Assembly: GCA_016214985.1 (NCBI GenBank) | Contig: JACRMM010000004.1 | Coordinates: 62,001-126,000, forward strand | Length of the DNA: 64,000 bases | Source of the DNA: Deltaproteobacteria bacterium | GTDB lineage: Bacteria > Desulfobacterota > Deferrisomatia > Deferrisomatales > JACRMM01 | Direction of reading: 5' to 3' | In this document: positions 58,946 to 64,000 of the stretch, piece by piece | Layout: each line of letters begins with the position of its first letter | Position numbering within the stretch: position 1 is the stretch's first letter | The notes under the pieces: model-generated | Database searches by the model: none | Seen by the model: only the letters and a program-made list of their open reading frames with translations | What the model was told of the DNA's origin: nothing | Made by a program: the position numbers and the translations under genes

Positions 58946-60511
58946 GTGAAGAGGCTACAGTGGATCACGTCTGCGCTCCTTTTGTTCGGGAGCGTCTCCG
59001 GTTTCGATGCCTGGGCACAGGCAGCCGCTCGGGTTAACGGTTCCGTCATTGATCGGGAAGACGTCCTCTTCCTGGCCAAGACCGTGCTCGATTTCAAGGA
59101 AGACCCACTCTCGGAGGCGAAGTACAAAGAGTCGCTCAGCAAGGCGATCACGAACCGTCTCGTGTACCAGGAGGCCGAGGCGAAGTACCCCGATATCGCC
59201 GAAGAGGTCGGGCGCATGGTGGATCTTCGTCTCGCCCGCGAGTATGTGGATCCCTATTACAAGAAGTACTGTCTTCCGAGGGCTCAGGCAGCCGTGACCC
59301 TGGATCTCCTCCTGGGGAAGGTCGGGCCGAAGGAGGACCTGGTCAACGTGTATCAGATCGTCTTGGAGGACAAGACGACAGCTGATGCTCTGATGGTGCG
59401 CCTCCGGAATGGTGAGATCCGGTTCGAGGAGGCAGCTCGGCAGTACAGCAAGGGGCTGACCGCTTCTCAAGGCGGAAACGTGGGAGGCGTGGCGCGCTCC
59501 AGTACGTTGTATGACCCGCCGGTCGTGGACATCCTTTTTCAGACGCCCGTGGGAACGCTGACGGCGGTGGTCGACACTCAGTTGGGACCGTCGATCTTCT
59601 GGGTCAAGGAGAAGAAGACCGCAGAGGAACTCGCGCGACAGGCTGCCGAAGACCTCCGTCCCCAGGAGGTCTCGGTGAAGGCTCGCGAGTTGCTGTACCG
59701 AGATGCCTTGGAGGCGTCCGACGAGTACAAGGGTAACATTCTCCTTACAGAGAAGAATGTGGAGCGTGACACCCCGAAACTCGATCAGGCTGCCATCGAG
59801 TTCGATGGCCGCAGGTTCACGGTGGAGGACGTACTCTCCCGGAGCGGAGGGCTGAACCACGGATGGAAGGACATTCTCACGATCACCGAGAACTGTTACC
59901 GCGACCTCGTGATTGCCGCTCGCTTCATGAAGACCGACGGCGTCCTTCCTGACGTGGAGCGCAAGCGCAAGGTACTCGTGGAGCACTATGCGGCCCGAAA
60001 GATGATCAATCGAGTCACACAGGGCATTCAGGTGACCGACGCGGAGGTAACTACCTACGTGACGGGGCACGAAGGCGAATACCGGACCGTCGACGCCGTG
60101 GACATCGGCCTCATTCGAGTTCAGTCCGATGCTCGACTGCGCCAAGTACAGGAGCGCCTGTCCTCCGGAAAGACGTTCGAGGATGTCGCAAAGGCCTGGT
60201 CCCAGCACTCCACGGCGGGCAACAGCGGGCGGCTCGGATTCCTGGCGGTCAGCGCGCTGACGCCTGACTTCCGCAAAGCCACTGCTGGCATGAAGCCGGG
60301 CGAGGTGAGCCAGCCGTTTCAAGTGAAGGAAGGGGCCCAACAGGGCTACTACCTCGTAAAGGTCTACAACTTCCAATCTGCCCGCGCGCTCCGAAATGAC
60401 GAACTCAACCTCGACGTTGTCCGCATGAAGGTCCTCGCGGGGAAGCGTGAGAGCGCGCTCGGTGATTTGATCAATCGCCTGTATGGCCAGGCGAGCGTTG
60501 AAGTGCTTTGA
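58946..60511 (+). CDS. Secreted parvulin-type peptidyl-prolyl isomerase with two rotamase domains
   Basis: 521 residues from GTG 58946, with GGGAGG about nine bases upstream. A signal peptide (LQWITSALLLFGSV, cut near AWAQA) sends it to the periplasm. A SurA-like helical part precedes a first PpiC domain (VNVYQIVLEDKTTADALM, GNVGGVARSSTLYDPP) and, after a linker, a second one (VDIGLIRVQSDARLRQVQERL, GRLGFLAVSALTPDFRKA). It helps fold exported proteins. Its neighbours are a beta-propeller protein and a multiheme cytochrome, the same set of partners known for the OmcS filament locus of Geobacter. Confidence 0.85.
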   Translation: MKRLQWITSALLLFGSVSGFDAWAQAAARVNGSVIDREDVLFLAKTVLDFKEDPLSEAKYKESLSKAITNRLVYQEAEAKYPDIAEEVGRMVDLRLAREYVDPYYKKYCLPRAQAAVTLDLLLGKVGPKEDLVNVYQIVLEDKTTADALMVRLRNGEIRFEEAARQYSKGLTASQGGNVGGVARSSTLYDPPVVDILFQTPVGTLTAVVDTQLGPSIFWVKEKKTAEELARQAAEDLRPQEVSVKARELLYRDALEASDEYKGNILLTEKNVERDTPKLDQAAIEFDGRRFTVEDVLSRSGGLNHGWKDILTITENCYRDLVIAARFMKTDGVLPDVERKRKVLVEHYAARKMINRVTQGIQVTDAEVTTYVTGHEGEYRTVDAVDIGLIRVQSDARLRQVQERLSSGKTFEDVAKAWSQHSTAGNSGRLGFLAVSALTPDFRKATAGMKPGEVSQPFQVKEGAQQGYYLVKVYNFQSARALRNDELNLDVVRMKVLAGKRESALGDLINRLYGQASVEVL

Positions 60512-60561
60512 GCCGGGGCAGAAATTTACAGCCGAGATCTCGAAACCATGGGGAGAAGCAG

Positions 60562-62115
60562 ATGATCAAGAGAAGCCTTTCTGTTGTGTTGACTTCCGCA
60601 GTTCTCGCGCTTTTTGCAGGCATAGCAGGGGCGATGGCTCCGGCTTGGATGCCCAACTTCCCGATGCGCATGGGGGCAGCCGGCACGCTCCTGATGTGGA
60701 TGCCGGTCCCTGGGGCCACGGAGTACAAGGTCTTGAGGAAGGTGGGGGACGGAAAATGGGAAACGGTGACCACACTTGCGCCCAACACCTATCAAGATCC
60801 AGCGGCACCGCAAGACAACGATGTCTCTTACAAGGTTGTAGCCATCGTGGCCGGCAAGGATGGGGAAGAGTCGCCGGTGGCCGTCCTGAAAGGCCTCAAG
60901 CCTATCGATCCCCCGGGCAACGTCGTGGGGCGACTCGGTGACAAGCAACTCGACCTCCGTTGGGACGTTGTGGGGGGAGCATCCTTCTATAACCTCTACA
61001 AGTCTGCGTCCAAAGAAGGCCCCTTCCAGCTTGTGTCCTCTCTTCAGGACACGAAATACGCGGACACCAAGATTGAGGACGGCAAGACCTACTACTACCA
61101 GGTCACGTCGGTAAGTTCCTCCAACCAAGAGTCCAAGAAGCCTGAGGCATTTTCGTTCAAGGTAGAATTTCCAAAGGTCGTCGTGGTCAAGAAGTTTGAC
61201 CCGGTGCGACGTAAGTTGAAGTTCATCAAGAAGTCTCACGGAGAAGACTTTGCAGAATTCTACAACCCGACGGACTTGAGCTTGTCCGAGGGCAGGATCT
61301 TCGTGACCGATGCGAAGACCGTTCAGGTGCTGGACCTGCAGGGTGAGTTTCTCTCGCGATTCTCCATCGTCCAGGAGAAGGTGGCCTCTCAGCAGTGGCC
61401 CTCGCCCGTCCGGGTGTGCGTCGGGCCGCAGGGTACCCTCTTCATGACATTCGCCCAGAGCCCGTTCATCCGCGAGATCAGCTCCGAGGGGCGCGCTCTC
61501 CTTCGGGAGATCAAGGTTCCGGCCATCCCAGGAAGCAAGCTTCCCTGCGAACCGGCCAGCGTCGAGGTGGGACCCGACGGGCGCCTCTGGGTCGTGGACA
61601 GCCAGTACGGGCAGGTCGTGGTTCTCCCGGCGGGGAACAACGCGCCGAGCAACGACGAGGTCGTCCGGCTCGGCTGGGCCAGGGGGTCGGACACGCCATT
61701 TACTGACAAAGACTTCGTGATGGCCGGGCCCGTACTGATCCGATACTGGAAGGACAAGGGGCTCATGTGCGTCGCCGACGCAAGCCGTGGCGAAATCGTG
61801 TTGATCAATGCGAACACGCTGAAGGTAGAGGGCAAGATCGGTGGGTTTGGGGCCGGTCTTCAGCAGTTCAGTTCCATCGGTGATCTGGTCGTCTTTGACC
61901 CGGATAGCATCCTCGTGCTGGACGTGCTCGGAAAGAGCGTACGGCGGCTCGCTTTGAACGGCGACTATCTGGACAGTTTCGTCGACGATGACGAGAAGTT
62001 GAACCTGCAGAAGCCGGGATCCATCTCCCGGGTGCTCTGGGATCCCAAAGGACGGAACCTCTACGTGCTCTCGAGCTTCGAGAACCAGCTCTACATCTAC
62101 CACGTGGAGGGCTAG
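60562..62115 (+). CDS. Secreted FN3/beta-propeller protein
   Basis: 517 residues. Signal peptide VVLTSAVLALFAGIAGA. Two fibronectin type III domains (LLMWMPVPGATEYKVLRK, about residues 40-115; LDLRWDVVGGASFYNLYKSA, about 120-205), then a region of NHL-like blades (FYNPTDLSLSEGRIFVTDA, VRVCVGPQGTLFMTF, ASVEVGPDGRLWVVDSQYG, GDLVVFDPDSILVLDVLG) that should form a six-bladed propeller. Function unknown; proteins of this plan are often found with filament-forming multiheme cytochromes. GGGAGAAGCAG precedes the ATG. It lies 50 bases after the isomerase. Confidence 0.82.
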   Translation: MIKRSLSVVLTSAVLALFAGIAGAMAPAWMPNFPMRMGAAGTLLMWMPVPGATEYKVLRKVGDGKWETVTTLAPNTYQDPAAPQDNDVSYKVVAIVAGKDGEESPVAVLKGLKPIDPPGNVVGRLGDKQLDLRWDVVGGASFYNLYKSASKEGPFQLVSSLQDTKYADTKIEDGKTYYYQVTSVSSSNQESKKPEAFSFKVEFPKVVVVKKFDPVRRKLKFIKKSHGEDFAEFYNPTDLSLSEGRIFVTDAKTVQVLDLQGEFLSRFSIVQEKVASQQWPSPVRVCVGPQGTLFMTFAQSPFIREISSEGRALLREIKVPAIPGSKLPCEPASVEVGPDGRLWVVDSQYGQVVVLPAGNNAPSNDEVVRLGWARGSDTPFTDKDFVMAGPVLIRYWKDKGLMCVADASRGEIVLINANTLKVEGKIGGFGAGLQQFSSIGDLVVFDPDSILVLDVLGKSVRRLALNGDYLDSFVDDDEKLNLQKPGSISRVLWDPKGRNLYVLSSFENQLYIYHVEG

Positions 62116-62215
62116 CGGCGCCTGCCTGGGAGGAGAGGAGGTGAGAAGAAAGGGTTGCGGCGGGTAGGCGGAGCGACACTGACAACATACAACGGTAAGC
62201 AGGAGGAAGAAGAGA

Positions 62216-63829
62216 ATGAGAGGCAAGTGGACCCTGCTCATGGCCATTGGGGCCACCCTTTTGGGCACTGCCGCCACGGCGGCGGTGACCAACACCCACC
62301 ACGACATGGCGGTCTTCCGGTCCGGAACCGTGAAAGAGGTGTGCTGGTATTGCCACGGCGCCCTCGACACCAGTAGCGTCTCGGGTTTCGGTCAGATCGG
62401 TGCCCTGTGTCTCACCCGCTGCCACGCGGGCACGGCCGGAGCCAACTACTCCGGGACCAACTCCACCCAGCCCGCGCGGGCTGCCTTCGTGAACGACGAC
62501 GCCAGCGTCAACGCCATGGCCGACGACTACAACGTCGTAAAGAACGGCCACAAGTTCACGATCGCTAACCTGCGCGATCGCGTGGGCACGGCGCTCTCGG
62601 GCGCGCTCTCGGGCGGCGCCCTCCCCTACACGGCGGCGGGACGGACCGCGATCGAGTGCACGAGCTGCCACAACGTGCACGACAACACCAGAGCCCCCTT
62701 CCTGTGGGGAGACATGATGAACGACGCAGCCGGCGCAGGCACGAACGTGAGTTTCTGCCAGCGCTGCCACGACCCGGCCACGGAGGGTCGCGGGAACAAC
62801 TGGGCCTCGGCCGAAGTGGCGCCCAACGGCGAGCACCCGGTGAACTTCGCGCTGATCCTCGGCTCGGTCTCGACCGCGAACCGGACCCTGGGCGGCCGCG
62901 CCGGCCGCTATATCCAGTTCGACGACCAGGGCACGACGCACATGTTCGACGTGGCGAGCCTGTACCTTCCGGCCGACCTCAACCAGCTCGGCAATCACTA
63001 CACGGTCGGCGCAAAGGTGAGCACCTGGGACAACCTCCCGAACACGACGGGCGCGCAGACGGCCCGGCTGGGCTGCTACACCTGTCACGTCACGCACTTG
63101 GATGTGACGCCGAACCTGGTGGCTCGTAACGACGTGGCCATCGGTTCGCCGGTAGCCGGCAACGCCTGGAACCCCATGTGCGTGAGCTGCCACGGCACGG
63201 CGGCCACCAACGCCACCAACATCAACGAGCAGAACCCGGGCCTGACGGCCTGGACGCACCCGGTGGCCTCCGCCTCGAATGCGGGCACCCTCACCACGGG
63301 CAGCACCTACAACTACACGAACTCCAACGGCACCTTCCCCTTCACCGTCGACCTGGCGCCGGTCGTGAACTTCGCGAACGCCAACGGGAAGAACGGCGTG
63401 GTGATCAGCCCCACCAACGGTCGCATTCTCTGCACCTCGTGCCACGACGTGCACGGCGGCCCGGCGAGCACGATGGCGCTGGCCGATCTGGACGGTACCT
63501 CCGACGGCACGGCTACGGCCGCGGTCTGCTACGCTTGCCACACGGGCGCGGGCCTCGTCGATCTGCCCGACGACCAGGGCAAGTCGGTTGCTGCCGCCGA
63601 GCCCGCGAACAGCCACCACCGCACGCGGATCGCTGGCATCACGACGCCCACTAGCTTTAGCGACGCCAGTGCTGACGCGAACACCTTGAACATGGACACG
63701 CCGTCCTGGGTCGGGAAGCCGCAATCGAATTTGAACCTGGCAGGGGCCTTCAAGACCTTCGGAAGCCTGGCCGACGGGCTCCAGTGCCCGGACTGCCACG
63801 TGTTCAACGGCACGGGCCACAACTGGTAA
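62216..63829 (+). CDS. Exported nine-heme c-type cytochrome
   Basis: 537 residues. A signal peptide (LLMAIGATLLGTAATA) precedes eight CXXCH motifs (CWYCH, CTSCH, CQRCH, CYTCH, CVSCH, CTSCH, CYACH, CPDCH) and one CX3CH (CLTRCH, second in order), so up to nine hemes. About 13 other histidines are enough for bis-histidine ligation of all of them. Long Thr/Asn/Ala-rich segments lie between the motifs. There is no lipobox, so it is soluble or extracellular. AGGAGG-like purines lie ahead of the ATG. With the isomerase and the propeller protein it may be an extracellular electron-transfer or filament cytochrome. Confidence 0.88.
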   Translation: MRGKWTLLMAIGATLLGTAATAAVTNTHHDMAVFRSGTVKEVCWYCHGALDTSSVSGFGQIGALCLTRCHAGTAGANYSGTNSTQPARAAFVNDDASVNAMADDYNVVKNGHKFTIANLRDRVGTALSGALSGGALPYTAAGRTAIECTSCHNVHDNTRAPFLWGDMMNDAAGAGTNVSFCQRCHDPATEGRGNNWASAEVAPNGEHPVNFALILGSVSTANRTLGGRAGRYIQFDDQGTTHMFDVASLYLPADLNQLGNHYTVGAKVSTWDNLPNTTGAQTARLGCYTCHVTHLDVTPNLVARNDVAIGSPVAGNAWNPMCVSCHGTAATNATNINEQNPGLTAWTHPVASASNAGTLTTGSTYNYTNSNGTFPFTVDLAPVVNFANANGKNGVVISPTNGRILCTSCHDVHGGPASTMALADLDGTSDGTATAAVCYACHTGAGLVDLPDDQGKSVAAAEPANSHHRTRIAGITTPTSFSDASADANTLNMDTPSWVGKPQSNLNLAGAFKTFGSLADGLQCPDCHVFNGTGHNW

Positions 63830-63870
63830 TGAGAAGACCACCGAACTCAGGTGCTAGAGGAGGTTTCAGA

Positions 63871-64000
63871 ATGAGAGGCACGAAGTCGATTCTTCTAGTG
63901 GCCAGCCTCGCCGTCGGGAGCACGGCCGTTGCGGCCCTGAACCCGGCTGCGCCAGGGCTCCCCACCGTCGTCAAGAGCTCGATGGCTTTGCAGCCGTTGG
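63871..64000 (+). CDS. Start of an exported protein, cut by the window end
   Basis: 43 codons are visible from ATG 63871 with AGAGGAGG eight bases upstream. The first residues MRGTKSILLVASLAVGSTAVAAL form a signal peptide similar to that of the cytochrome before it (MRGKWTLL...). No heme motif is reached. It is probably another member of the same operon, perhaps a second cytochrome or an accessory protein; this cannot be told. Confidence 0.7.
   Translation, partial: MRGTKSILLVASLAVGSTAVAALNPAAPGLPTVVKSSMALQPL

Noticed and set aside
61868..63841. 657-codon open frame on the minus strand
   Set aside because: It is antisense to the cytochrome and propeller genes, with low-complexity Val/Arg/Gly content and no recognisable domain.

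Overview
This is a high-GC chromosomal window from a bacterium that I would place in the Desulfuromonadia/Deferrisomatia part of Desulfobacterota. The evidence is the conserved run rpmE-thyX-prfA-prmC-murA-hisGDBHA, a Rex repressor, DUF4388 (PATAN) signalling proteins, a cofactor-rich split glutamate synthase, a soluble-type [NiFe] hydrogenase and a multiheme c-type cytochrome locus. The placement is inferred from gene content and layout; no phylogeny was run.

Layout. 1-1279: end of a di/oligopeptide ABC transporter operon (two ATPases, the first cut by the window edge). 1341-4324 (minus): deoxynucleoside kinase, then an operon rex - glycosyltransferase - response regulator. 4512-13080 (plus): translation, cell-wall and histidine genes in one tightly packed run. 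13081-23911: a block of about 10.8 kb separating hisA from hisF. It carries a DUF4388-receiver gene, a five-gene hydrogenase operon in which two proteins share a paralogous V4R-like domain, and a minus-strand signalling cluster (histidine kinase, two roadblock proteins, a receiver-DUF4388-GTPase-like protein and a roadblock-OmpA membrane protein). 23912-25418: hisF and a hisE-cupin fusion. 25633-31046: promoter/operator and a three-gene glutamate synthase. 31229-34930: a frameshifted chemoreceptor, an MNT/HEPN pair and a decayed RelE-like toxin.

34950-58768 is a surface-polysaccharide region. It is bracketed by two copies of the same three-gene module (DPM1-like glycosyltransferase, DUF2304 membrane protein, large membrane protein). 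Between them lie a GT-C/TPR membrane protein, a winged-helix/nucleotidyltransferase protein, gmd, a C-methyltransferase, a second dehydratase-like gene, a flippase, several glycosyltransferases and methyltransferases, and two B12-binding radical SAM proteins. The stretch around 45.1-49.7 kb is visibly more AT-rich, and the region holds several decayed genes (toxin-antitoxin remnants, a duplicated epimerase tail), so it looks like a mosaic built by transfer and recombination.

58946-64000 holds a parvulin-type prolyl isomerase, an FN3/beta-propeller secreted protein, a nine-heme cytochrome and the start of another exported protein. This set resembles the loci that assemble extracellular cytochrome filaments in Geobacter.

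Short degenerate repeats fill many intergenic gaps and repeatedly touch the stop codon of one gene and the start of the next. In one place (hisE) they appear to have removed the stop. I found no tRNA, rRNA, CRISPR array or intact insertion sequence.
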